From: JAJYKC01 sp963823105
Lineage (GTDB): Bacteria; Acidobacteriota; Terriglobia; Bryobacterales; Bryobacteraceae
Direction of reading: 5' to 3'
Length of the DNA stretch: 64,000 bases
Assembly: GCA_963823105.1 (NCBI GenBank)
Contig: CAWGKC010000001.1
Span: forward strand, 620,001 to 684,000
Position 1 is the first letter of the stretch. Every line of letters starts with the position of its first letter. Position numbers and translations under genes: made by a program. This document shows positions 9,602 through 22,003 of the stretch, one piece after another. The notes under the pieces were generated by a model that had not been told where the DNA came from, searched no databases, and saw nothing but the letters and a program-made list of their open reading frames with translations.

Positions 9602-9628
<27 letters not shown>
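8305..9628 (+). CDS. Class III aminotransferase (glutamate-1-semialdehyde aminomutase-like), frameshifted
   Basis: This PLP enzyme resembles glutamate-1-semialdehyde 2,1-aminomutase and class III transaminases. Recognised blocks are SRALYERALKVMPGGNTRH, FLNNFTALILGH, QIRFCNSGSEAVMMAVKAAR, ICDEVLTFR, and TTLGKIIGGGFPVGA with the PLP lysine. The N-terminal blocks are in one frame and everything from TAAVQRRVADGTAF onward is in another. The break is at 8517-8518, where GCGGAAC would read correctly as GCGAAC, so one extra G is implied. The start is unclear: no ATG/GTG/TTG lies in frame between the MocA stop and the first conserved block, and a CTG at 8305 overlapping the MocA TGA is the best candidate. 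The 3' end overlaps the convergent sensor kinase by 27 nt. Confidence 0.85.
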
Positions 9629-14038
<4,410 letters not shown>

Positions 14039-14347
14039 ATTGATTAAGATCGGCCTATTCGGCTGGGGCTTTAGCTTGTCCGGATTCCCTGGCGCCTCGG
14101 GGCGGGCCGGAGGCTTCGCCCGTTGCATGTAAGGGAGTCGCAAGCGCATGTAAAAGAACCCGCAACTGGCGTCCACCGACGGACGCCAGCCGGCATCGTC
14201 CCGCGCAAGCCTCACACGCAAAGGGTGGAGCGCGACGTCCGTGGCTGCGCGGAGATTACGGAAGATTCGGCTCAAGGGCCGTGCCGCGGAAGGCCGCGTA
14301 TGCCTTACGCTGGAATCGGCGCGGGAAATTGGAATCCCATCATCACG
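14039..14347. other. Divergent intergenic region with a 9-bp stem hairpin
   Basis: This 309-nt gap separates the sensor kinase from the divergently read secreted protein, so it should hold both promoters. The one clear structure is a perfect inverted repeat at 14166-14174 (CTGGCGTCC) and 14181-14189 (GGACGCCAG) with a 6-nt loop. No T-run follows it, so it does not look like a terminator. Part of the gap is covered by the possible longer kinase start. I see no other gene or obvious promoter. Confidence 0.4.
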
Positions 14348-15618
14348 ATGTTCAATGGTCGAATCCTTTGGTGGCTGTTGGCGGGATTCCTGGTTGTCAC
14401 TCCACCTTCTTCTTTGAAAGCAAGCCTCTGCCTCTGGCACGATTGGACCCTGGCGGAAATTGCGAACGCTCCCGTGCTGGTGGTGGGCCGAGTCGTCGGC
14501 TTGGAAATGGAAAACGGGCCGCACTTTACCGGCGATCCGAAGCGGTCGGCTCCCGAGCAGAACATGACAGCCGAAGTCACGGTTCTGCGATTTATGCGGA
14601 AGCCGGGCGCGATGGCCTCCACGCCGGTGGGTCGTCTGAAGATTCGTTTTGTTGGCCGGGACGGTCCCGATTTCTCGTTCTGCCCCCGCGAGCTACCGCA
14701 AATCGAACCTGGTCAGGTGCTCCTTCTGCCGCTCAAAGCCAATGGAAACGTGGCTGGTGATCCCTGGCAGCTCGTCGGCACGGAAGGAAATGGGATCACG
14801 ATGCGTGTCGCGGAGGAGATGCGGGTGCCAGCCGCGGCCGTGCAGGATGGCCGGTCGTTCGTCATCCGCGAGTTCGTCAACTCGTTTCGCGGGAGCGATC
14901 CGATGGCGGAATTCACGGCGGCGTCGGTGGTGGCGACGCAGGCGAATTACCTGGAGCCGGAGCTTGGCGCGCGCATTCGGAACTCCCTTGGAGGCGACAA
15001 GAGCCGATGGGTCCGGCTTCTGGCGAGCGTCCTTGTGTCTTATCCGGGCGGAAACCCCCTGACGCTCGCCGACGTTCGAGCCGGCGCGACAAACCCTCCG
15101 TGGGCGCGATTCCAGGGGTTTCGTCTGGCGCAACTTGCCCTCAAGCCATCTGCCGACGGCGAAGTCTGAGGAAGCTCTCGTGTGGCGGAGCGGTTTTGGC
15201 CGACCTGCCCAGCCTGACGGACGAGCCTTATCATCCGCTGTTCGCCTACAACTCGAGCTTCGCGCTACGCGAGGCGGTATCGTACTTGTCGCGCTCTCGC
15301 GACGATCCTGCGTTCATCAAGGCCGTGAAAGCGGCCCTTCGCGAGGATCGCCCGGGGTCCTCGTATCTCGCATCGACTCTGATCGGCGAGGGACGGATCG
15401 CGTGTCTGCCCGAGGCGTTAGATCGGGCCATGAAGGAAATTCGCCGGCCCGAGGGCAGCGGGGACGACGTGTTTACATCCATCATGCTGGTGCTGGAGCA
15501 CGGCACGGAGGCCCAGCGCGGCCAATTCGCCGCGGTTGCCGGAGAACTCAAGGCTACCTACCCGGACTATGCCGCATTTCTGGAATTGAAACGATCGCAG
15601 ATATCGCCCCAGAAATAA
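14348..15618 (+). CDS. Secreted protein of unknown function, probable frameshift
   Basis: I do not recognise this gene. It starts with a signal peptide (MFNGRILWWLLAGFLVV) and the segment LCLWHDWTLAEIANAPVLVVGRVVGL, which suggests a globular exported domain. The first frame stops at 15169, but coding-like sequence continues one frame over to 15618 (PSLTDEPYHPLFAYNSSFALREAVSYLS, ending in LKRSQISPQK). There is no ribosome-binding site or good start for the second part, so a one-base loss around 15140-15175 is likelier than two genes. The C-terminal part has alpha-helical HEAT-like spacing (DDPAFIKAVKAALRED). An in-frame ATG exists further upstream at 14123, but the signal peptide argues for 14348. 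Confidence 0.6.
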
Positions 15619-15716
15619 CGCGGGGCATTCCGCTCGGTTCCGGCGGCGTGGTGAGGGAAACCGGATGAGCCCCATCGGTCTCCCGCCGCACGATGAACCG
15701 TGCAACGTGAAATCAC

Positions 15717-17198
15717 CTAACGGGGCGTCTCACGACGGAGCGCCGCCAGCATTCGGGGGTCGGCGCGCAATTTCTCGGAGGCAAGCCACTCCGGTTCCAC
15801 CTCCGAACCCGCGGAGACCAGGAGCGCCGCCACCCGATCGTAGCGGCGGGCGCCGATTGCAGGGCGGAGATCGCTCCATCCATGCAGCGCCCATCCCAAC
15901 GGCGTGCCGCCCCAGGTTTCGTCTTTGACGCCAACGGGCGCATTCCGCGCCAGCAGCAACTTGACGATGTCCAAGTGTCCACCATGGGCGGCCCAATGCA
16001 GGCCGGTCTCTCCGTGGCGTACAAGCTTTGCACCGGCCTCGAATCCCTTCTGAAGCAGGAATTCGACGACGCCGGTCCGGCCATATTGACAAGCCCACGC
16101 GAAGGCCGTCTTCAATTGTTCGCTGGCGACGTCCGCTTTCAGGGCGCCGTCAACATCGAAGAAGCCTTTGACCAGATCGAGCCGCCCCACGCCGGCCGCT
16201 CCCGCCAGATCGAGCCTCGCTCCGCGTCTGGCGAGAAGTTCGGCGGCTTCTCCGCGCCCGTTGCCGAGACAGCCGTTGACGGCGCCGTGCGTGTATCCGC
16301 CGGAGTTGGCGCCGCCAAACCCGCCATCAATGGAAGCGCCGTAGCTCAGCAAAGTCTCGATGAGGGCGTTTTGCACGCCGGCTTGCAGCGGATGGATGCT
16401 GGTCGCCACCAAGCCCAGAGCCGTCGATCCGCCGTAGATCTCCGCCTCGGCGTCGACGGCGGCGCCCGCTTTGAGCAGCACCTTCGCGATCGTTACCGCG
16501 TTCTTTGGAGTTTTTTGGCGGAAATACTCGACGCCGTTGGCTCCCACATAGTGCAAGAGCGTGGCGCGATGCTTGCGCGTCGAACGCGCTCGAATCACGG
16601 CGGGATTGTCGCGAAGCAACCTCTTAAGTGCGGCCAAGCCTCCGCCGGCGATGGCGTCCACCGCCGCCTCGAATTGTGCGACGGCCGATTTCTCGATCTT
16701 AAGCGCTTCCTTATGTTCCTCGAAACGGACCCAGCTTTCGAAATGGTGGTTGCGCGCGACGATGGTTCGAGCGTCGCCACCGGAATAATCGGGACGGAGA
16801 CCGCCGGATCCGAATGAGGGCGGCTGACGATCGCGAAACATGTCTTCGTGCTCGCGAAGCAATCGCTCGAGCGTGGCAACGTCGCCGGCGATAACGGAGT
16901 TCTCCGCCGATCTCCAGATTGGGTCCGCCGAAGTCCGCTGGTTCCGCGCTTCGATGTGTTTGGCAAACGCGGGCCAGCTCTCGAAACCGTGTTCGCGGGC
17001 GACGATGAGTTGCGCGCCGGTCAGGGCAAACTTGGCGGTTCGTAGCTCCGCTTCCGGCAGCTTGCCTAAGCGAGGGTGATGTCGTTTGATCCGCGCCAGC
17101 GCGCCGGGATCGCCGGATTGGTGGCTGTGAAGGAGGTCCTTTGCCTGTTTCTTATATTGTTCCAGGCTGGGACGAAACGGCAGTTCCTTGGGCTGCAT
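15717..17198 (-). CDS. Ankyrin repeat protein
   Basis: This is a 493-residue cytoplasmic protein with no signal peptide. An N-terminal helical region (LPFRPSLEQYKKQAKDLL, then FALTGAQLIVAREHGFESWPAF) precedes several ankyrin repeats. The clearest are GETGLHWAAHGGHLDIVKLLLARNA near the C-terminus and AFAWACQYGRTGVVEFLLQKG before it. Degenerate repeats (ALIETLLSYGASIDGG, AAELLARRGARLDLAG) fill the centre. The N-terminal module recurs as a second partial copy (ARTIVARNHHFESWVRFEEH), which suggests internal duplication. AAGGAG lies 8 nt before the ATG. Ankyrin repeats mediate protein binding; the partner is unknown. Confidence 0.86.
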   Translation of the reverse strand: MQPKELPFRPSLEQYKKQAKDLLHSHQSGDPGALARIKRHHPRLGKLPEAELRTAKFALTGAQLIVAREHGFESWPAFAKHIEARNQRTSADPIWRSAENSVIAGDVATLERLLREHEDMFRDRQPPSFGSGGLRPDYSGGDARTIVARNHHFESWVRFEEHKEALKIEKSAVAQFEAAVDAIAGGGLAALKRLLRDNPAVIRARSTRKHRATLLHYVGANGVEYFRQKTPKNAVTIAKVLLKAGAAVDAEAEIYGGSTALGLVATSIHPLQAGVQNALIETLLSYGASIDGGFGGANSGGYTHGAVNGCLGNGRGEAAELLARRGARLDLAGAAGVGRLDLVKGFFDVDGALKADVASEQLKTAFAWACQYGRTGVVEFLLQKGFEAGAKLVRHGETGLHWAAHGGHLDIVKLLLARNAPVGVKDETWGGTPLGWALHGWSDLRPAIGARRYDRVAALLVSAGSEVEPEWLASEKLRADPRMLAALRRETPR

Positions 17199-17589
17199 AC
17201 GAAACTCCTTTCAGATACGCCTGGAGTCCGCCCAAGTCAGGCTGAAAGAAGATTCGTGGACTTGTCTTGGCTGGGGGTGGGCACGGCCCTTTCCGCGGAC
17301 TGGAAGCGCCCCTTCGCGCTAGTGCGAATGTAACGCGGGTCCGATTGCGAAGTCAATCGGGCCGGAACGTGGCAGGTAGCAGGCCCGACCGTCGGAGAGG
17401 CGTTCGCCACCGTGGGTCTTGCAGGCCAACTTTCGAAGCGGCGGGAAACAATTACGGAAGCCCGCGGGAACGCCGCGCAGTGCCCCGTGGGCAAATTCGT
17501 GGCGGAGGCCGCCGCCGCTTTTCCCAGCCGTAAGTGTCCGCCTCCGCCCGCCCCATGTGGTCAATGTCCGACGGCCCGGGGATTGGCGT
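17199..17589. other. Intergenic stretch without a recognised gene
   Basis: These 391 nt lie between the start of the ankyrin gene and the tRNA. Short open frames exist on both strands but none has a ribosome-binding site, a family motif or a neighbour in phase. The ankyrin promoter should lie here. I see no repeat or RNA fold that I can support. Confidence 0.4.
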
Positions 17590-17678
17590 TGGTGCCCGGG
17601 GTGGGACTTGAACCCACACTCCCGTTGCCGGGAAAAGGATTTTAAGTCCTTTGCGTCTGCCGGTTTCGCCACCCGGGC
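17590..17678 (-). tRNA. tRNA-Leu (anticodon UAA)
   Basis: On the minus strand the sequence folds as a class II tRNA. The acceptor stem is GCCCGGG/CCCGGGC, the D-arm region is GGCGAAACCGGCAGACGC, the anticodon loop is ACTTAAAAT with anticodon TAA, the variable arm is long as in tRNA-Leu, and the T-arm carries GGTTCAAGTCC. The discriminator base is A at 17593 and a genomically encoded CCA follows at 17592-17590. It stands alone between the ankyrin gene and a toxin-antitoxin pair; no integrase or attachment-site duplication is visible next to it. Confidence 0.96.
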
Positions 17679-17893
17679 ACGGCGGAAGCATCTAGTTTAC
17701 TAAATACTGGCCACGTGGCTCTTACTCCGAGCGCGCGGGGTCGTGAATCGGTGCGCGCGATTCTCGCCGCCGACTCCGGAACGATTGCCTTTGCGGGTGT
17801 GGCATGAAGGGCGCAGGCGGCGAGTTCGATCGCTCCGTCGGGCGCCGGCCGCACGTTCCGTGCGCTGGCGGCGTATCGCCTCCACGAAACCGG

Positions 17894-18202
17894 CTACTCG
17901 GAGAATTGCGTAATCTTCACGGCGCGCCCATCGGGGAAGACCGCGCGAATCTCCAGATCCGCGCCGACGGCCTGAAGGTAGCTGGCGAGTGTGCTGACAT
18001 ACATGTCGGTACGCCGTTCCAGTTTGGATACATCGCCCTGTCCGATGTGAAGTTCACCGGCGATCTTGGTTTGGGTCAGCTCCCGGGCTTTCCGAAGTTG
18101 GTGAAGCGACATTTCGTCCACCAACCGGCGGTGCTCGGCCACGCTCGCCGCCTTTGCCTCGGCGGACATTCGGGCGCGCAGTTCCTGGAAATTCTTAGCC
18201 AT
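17894..18202 (-). CDS. XRE-family antitoxin, HigA-like
   Basis: This 102-residue protein has an N-terminal helical region and an XRE helix-turn-helix at about residues 35-85 (LRKARELTQTKIAGELH, then GDVSKLERRTDMYVSTL), ending in a short beta segment (LEIRAVFPDGRAVKI). It overlaps the toxin gene by 8 nt and is read after it, the toxin-first order typical of HigBA. Such antitoxins neutralise the toxin by direct binding and repress their own promoter. A GGAGAGGA Shine-Dalgarno lies inside the toxin coding end just before the ATG. Confidence 0.87.
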   Translation of the reverse strand: MAKNFQELRARMSAEAKAASVAEHRRLVDEMSLHQLRKARELTQTKIAGELHIGQGDVSKLERRTDMYVSTLASYLQAVGADLEIRAVFPDGRAVKITQFSE

Positions 18203-18560
18203 GTTCAGTCCTCTCCTTCCCGATCGTCTCTAAATGGCGTTCGAACAATTTATCCGCCATGGGGACGAATGTCTCGTACCAGCGGTCGTCGCCGGTCTTG
18301 TCTCCGGCGACCAAAAGAATCGCGGTGCGGCGGGGATCGAAGGCATACAACATCCGCAAGGGATCGCCCCCGGCCTGGGCGCGCAGCTCTCGCATCTCCG
18401 GAAAGCGGGATGTTTTGACCTGCGAGCTGAAGGGAAAGCCGAGATTGGGGCCGCGCTCCATCAGCAGGCTAACGCGGGCGTCGACCTTTCCTTGCTCGGA
18501 TTCAGACAACGTGTGCCACCACGTTTCGAACTCATCCGTGAATTCGACTTCCCACGCCAC
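18195..18560 (-). CDS. RelE/HigB-type toxin of the Gp49-like family
   Basis: This 121-residue protein matches the phage-derived Gp49-like/HigB toxin family. Visible signatures are VEFTDEFETWWHTLSESEQ, PFSSQVKTSRFPEMRELR, a GGDPLRMLYAFDPRRTAILL core and the GDKTGDDRWYETFVPMADKL tail. Members are RelE-fold mRNA interferases acting on translating ribosomes. The start is a GTG at 18560 because family homology begins there (VAWEVEF); the frame is open upstream. No Shine-Dalgarno precedes this GTG, but an AT-rich inverted repeat does, which hints at transcription starting at or very near the start codon. Confidence 0.86.
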   Translation of the reverse strand: MAWEVEFTDEFETWWHTLSESEQGKVDARVSLLMERGPNLGFPFSSQVKTSRFPEMRELRAQAGGDPLRMLYAFDPRRTAILLVAGDKTGDDRWYETFVPMADKLFERHLETIGKERTEHG

Positions 18561-18565
18561 GCTCT

Positions 18566-18582
18566 GAATATAGCATATATTC
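18566..18582 (-). promoter_or_regulatory. Candidate toxin-antitoxin operator
   Basis: A perfect 7-bp inverted repeat GAATATA-GCA-TATATTC sits 5 nt upstream of the toxin GTG, in an AT-rich patch within a GC-rich genome. On the coding strand it contains TATATT, a possible -10 box. Position and symmetry fit autoregulation by the adjacent XRE protein. Confidence 0.5.
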
Positions 18583-19172
18583 CATATGGAGCCTGTGCCA
18601 TTTCCGCCGGTAAGTTCTCCCTGGATACGGCAGTCATCGTGGTCCTCGGTTCCAGCGTTGGCGGAAGCCGGACGGCATGGCCGACTCTTTGGTATTGGCA
18701 TTGTGAAACTCCTCGTTACCGGTAGGAACACTTTCACAATGCCCGCCATGCGCTATGTGAATCTATGCGCGCATATGTATGTTTGAGCGCGACCGCGGTT
18801 CTAATTCGGGATGCTCGTCAAGTTCACTCTCAAATGTCCTGCGAGCTTACTTCCTGCCGCTATACACGATCGGTTACCCTGCCCAAGCATTCTTTGGCAG
18901 CGTGCGCCTTGCGGCCGGCGCCCGGGCTGCGATAGAGCATCCTTCCGGCATCGCGGTTCAAATAGAGTGGATTCGCGCAACGCGGCCCCCTTTTAACGCG
19001 GTCCCGACTGAAACGCTTGTCAGATTCGAGTCCCTCGTTTCGTTCGGACTGCGGCTTTGGTTTGGTTTAACATCGCGTCCGCGGCGCCGCTTCCGTTGTG
19101 ATAGAACGGGAGGCGGACGGATTCTTCCGCTCGCGTCCCGGAACGATCCCCTACTTTGGCGGGAGGTGGATG
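18583..19172. other. Intergenic region, no recognised gene
   Basis: About 590 nt separate the toxin promoter from the SBBP gene. Open frames of 60-156 codons occur on both strands but show no family motif or ribosome-binding site. The only structures I can support are a 12-bp inverted repeat (listed separately) and a GGGAGG site at 19161-19166 that serves the downstream gene. The segment around 18780-19100 is lower in GC than its surroundings and may be decayed sequence. Confidence 0.4.
18697..18743. repeat. Perfect 12-bp inverted repeat with 23-nt loop
   Basis: GGCATTGTGAAA at 18697-18708 pairs exactly with TTTCACAATGCC at 18732-18743. The loop contains the palindrome ACCGGT. No T-tract follows on either strand, so it is not an ordinary terminator. 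It lies about 140 nt upstream of the toxin gene. It could be an operator, a cruciform, or paired ends of a decayed element. Confidence 0.65.
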
Positions 19173-21998
19173 ATGGACGTCACTTGGGGCGTGGTGGCGG
19201 CGCTGATTGCGGGCGGAGTTTGTTTCGGCGCGCCGGCGCGGGGGTTTGAACGGAACGAGGGGCAGTGCGATGCGCGGGTAAAGTTTATGGCGCGCGGGCC
19301 GGGGTATGGGGAGTTCGCTACCGGTCAGGAGGTGGTGACGGGAGCGGTACGGATGCGGCTGCCTCGGGCGGTGACGCCGGAGGGCGAGGGTCCGTTGCCA
19401 GGGAAGACAAACTACCTTGGCGGAGGGCGCGCGGCGATAGAGGTGCGCAGCTTCGCGCGCATCCGGTATCGCGAAGAGATGCCGGGGATCGATCTGGTTT
19501 TGCGGCGGGGAGAGAACGGCGCCCTGGAGTACGACTGGGTGGTGAGGGCGGGCGGCGATCCGGCCTCGATCCGGATGCGTTTCGAGGGCGTGGAGAAAGC
19601 GCGCGTGGACGGGAATGGAGATTTGGTGCTGCGCGCGGGCGGGCGGACGGTGCGGCATCGAAAGCCGGCGATTTACCAGGAGCGGGACGGCGTTCGAGAA
19701 ACGGTGGCGGGAGGGTTCCGGCTTGCGGGGCGACGCACGGTTCGCTTCGAGATCGGTGGGTACGACAAATCGCGTGCGTTGGTGATCGACCCGGTGGTCG
19801 ACTATGCGATCGGGGCGGGGGATGTGGCCGCCGACTTGCCATATATCGAAGGAGGGTATCAGGCCGACGGCGTGGTGGGCGTGGCGGTGGACAAGGCGGG
19901 GAACGCTTATATCGCGGGCAACACGTATTCGCCTTATTTTCCGGCGCAGGGAGCGCCGTTTCAAGGGCCGGGGCTGGGGCTCGGGCCGACGCAGGTTTTT
20001 GTGGCGAAGGTCGCGCCGGATGGCAGGTTCGTTTATACGACGCTGTTCAACCGGAGCGGGAGGGCGGCGGCGGTCGCGATCGACGCCTCCGGCAGCGTGT
20101 ATTTCACGGGAACGGCGTCGGCGAACATTTCCACCGCTCCGGTTTCACTCGCCGCCGGATCGGGGATGTTCGTGGCGAAGCTCGATCCGACGGGGACGTT
20201 TCTCGAATACAACGCTTATTTGAGCGGCGGGAATCCGGCGGCGATCGCGGTGGATGGGCAGGGCGAGGCGTTTGTGGCGGGCACGGCGGATACGGCGGAT
20301 TTGCCGGTGACGGCGGGAGCGTTCCAGGCCGTGAGCCGCGCCATTTACGCGACGGGGTTCGCGCTGAAGCTGAACGCGGCGGGGACGGCGGTCGCGTATG
20401 CGACGTATTTGGGCGGATCGGGGAATTCGGACGCGGTGGCGGCGATGGCGGTGGATGCGGCGGGGGATCTGTTTCTGGCGGGACAGACGAGTTCGCCGGA
20501 TTTTCCGGTGACGCCGGGTGCGTTTCAGACCGTGCCGCTCGAAACTCCGGGCGAAGCGATGACGCATGGGTTCGTGACGAAACTGAGCGCCGGCGGATCG
20601 AAGTTGATTTATTCGACCTTCCTTGAAGGGAGCGTCGCCGACAACGCGGCGGGCATCGCGATCGACGCGGCCGGGAACGCTTACGTGACGGGGAACACCA
20701 GCTCCGCGGATTTTCCGGCGACGGCCGGCGCTTACCAGGCAAACGTCTCGGGAGGAGCGTTTGTCGCGAAGCTGAATCCGGCGGGGTCGCAATTGGTGTA
20801 CTCGACGATTTTCAGCGCCTCGGCGACGGCGTCGGCGATCGCCATCGATCCGGTTGGGAACGCCTACATCACGGGATCGACCGGCGCTGGACTGCCGGTG
20901 GCGAACGCCGTGCAGTGGACGTTTAATCCGGAGCCGTGCTACGAATTCACGCCCTCGGGGACGGTCCCGACGGGAGAATACCCCTGCCAGAATGCATTCG
21001 CGGCGGAAGTGGACGCGACCGGCGGAGGGTTGGTGTTTTCCACCTACTTGAACGGGTATGGACCGGCCGGAGGGACCGGCGTCGCGATAGATGGGGCGGG
21101 CAACGTGTATCTGGGCGGATCGGGGGAATTGAGCGTGGCGGGAACGCAGACGTTCGGCTCCAATGGAACGGCGTTTCTGGTGAAGCTGGGGATGAACGGA
21201 GCGACGCCGCGATTCACCCCGCAATCGGTGACGAACGGGGCGAGCTTCGTGGCGGGGCTTCCGCCGGCGGGCGGACTGGCGACGATTTTTCTGTCGGGAT
21301 TGCCGGGAGTGGATGGTCTGACGGAGGCGGCGGCGACGCCGCTGCCGCTGACGCTGGCCGGGGTTTCCGTGTCTGTCGGGACTTCCCAGAGTTCCGCAAA
21401 CCCGGGAGGGGTGGTGGGCGCTCCGCTGCTGGCGGTGGTTGGGGCGAACGGGCAGCAGCAGATTAATTTCCAGGTTCCTTACGAGGTGGGCTATACGGGG
21501 GCGGCCGACGTGATGGTGACGGCGAACGGCGTGACGGCGGTGGTAACGCAGGTGAATATTTCGACCTCGCCGCCGGGCGTGTTCAAGGTGGACGCGACGC
21601 ATGGGGCGATCGAACATAGCTCCGATTACAGCGCGGTGACGCCGGGGCATCCGGCGGCGCCGGGGGAGATCGTGATCGTCTATGCGACGGGGCTCGGGAC
21701 CGTGACGCCGGTGGTGAACGATGGAGTCGGCGCGCCGTTGAAACCGCTGTCGACGACGGACCAGACGCCGGCGGTGACGATCGGCGGGCAGACGGCCGAG
21801 GTTCTTTTCTCCGGTTTGGCGCCGGGGAAAGTGGGGTTGTATCAGTTGAACGTGCGGGTGCCGAAGAACGCTCCGGCGGGAGAAGACGACCTGATCGTCA
21901 GCTTTCCGCCGGCCTATGCGTGGCAGGCGCCGTACAACTTCTTCTCCGGCGGGCTCGTGCCGCTCGACAGCGCGCCGGTGAAGATCTCCGTTCAGTGA
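19173..21998 (+). CDS. Secreted SBBP-repeat propeller protein with TIGR03437 C-terminal domain
   Basis: This is an exported protein of about 941 residues. I chose the second of two adjacent ATGs because GGGAGG lies 6 nt before it. A signal peptide (VVAALIAGGVCFGAPA) is followed by an N-terminal module (FERNEGQCDARVKFMARGPGY) that regularly precedes SBBP propellers. The propeller has at least seven repeats of the type DAAGNAYVTGNTSSADFP/TAGAYQ..FVAKLNPAG. The C-terminal about 240 residues match the domain first defined in Solibacter proteins (VTNGASF, QQINFQVPYEV, YATGLGTVTP). No enzymatic motif is visible; a cell-surface role is inferred. It ends 5 nt from the convergent metalloprotease gene. 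Confidence 0.9.
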   Translation: MDVTWGVVAALIAGGVCFGAPARGFERNEGQCDARVKFMARGPGYGEFATGQEVVTGAVRMRLPRAVTPEGEGPLPGKTNYLGGGRAAIEVRSFARIRYREEMPGIDLVLRRGENGALEYDWVVRAGGDPASIRMRFEGVEKARVDGNGDLVLRAGGRTVRHRKPAIYQERDGVRETVAGGFRLAGRRTVRFEIGGYDKSRALVIDPVVDYAIGAGDVAADLPYIEGGYQADGVVGVAVDKAGNAYIAGNTYSPYFPAQGAPFQGPGLGLGPTQVFVAKVAPDGRFVYTTLFNRSGRAAAVAIDASGSVYFTGTASANISTAPVSLAAGSGMFVAKLDPTGTFLEYNAYLSGGNPAAIAVDGQGEAFVAGTADTADLPVTAGAFQAVSRAIYATGFALKLNAAGTAVAYATYLGGSGNSDAVAAMAVDAAGDLFLAGQTSSPDFPVTPGAFQTVPLETPGEAMTHGFVTKLSAGGSKLIYSTFLEGSVADNAAGIAIDAAGNAYVTGNTSSADFPATAGAYQANVSGGAFVAKLNPAGSQLVYSTIFSASATASAIAIDPVGNAYITGSTGAGLPVANAVQWTFNPEPCYEFTPSGTVPTGEYPCQNAFAAEVDATGGGLVFSTYLNGYGPAGGTGVAIDGAGNVYLGGSGELSVAGTQTFGSNGTAFLVKLGMNGATPRFTPQSVTNGASFVAGLPPAGGLATIFLSGLPGVDGLTEAAATPLPLTLAGVSVSVGTSQSSANPGGVVGAPLLAVVGANGQQQINFQVPYEVGYTGAADVMVTANGVTAVVTQVNISTSPPGVFKVDATHGAIEHSSDYSAVTPGHPAAPGEIVIVYATGLGTVTPVVNDGVGAPLKPLSTTDQTPAVTIGGQTAEVLFSGLAPGKVGLYQLNVRVPKNAPAGEDDLIVSFPPAYAWQAPYNFFSGGLVPLDSAPVKISVQ

Positions 21999-22003
21999 CC
22001 CGG

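Noticed and set aside
15007..15618. A separate gene after the secreted protein
   Set aside because: There is no start signal; continuation of the upstream gene through an indel fits better.
17590..18750. A genomic island integrated at tRNA-Leu
   Set aside because: A toxin-antitoxin pair lies nearby, but no integrase or duplicated tRNA end is visible.
18808..19100. A decayed gene between the toxin and the SBBP protein
   Set aside because: No frame gives a recognisable protein segment, so I can only call the region lower in GC.
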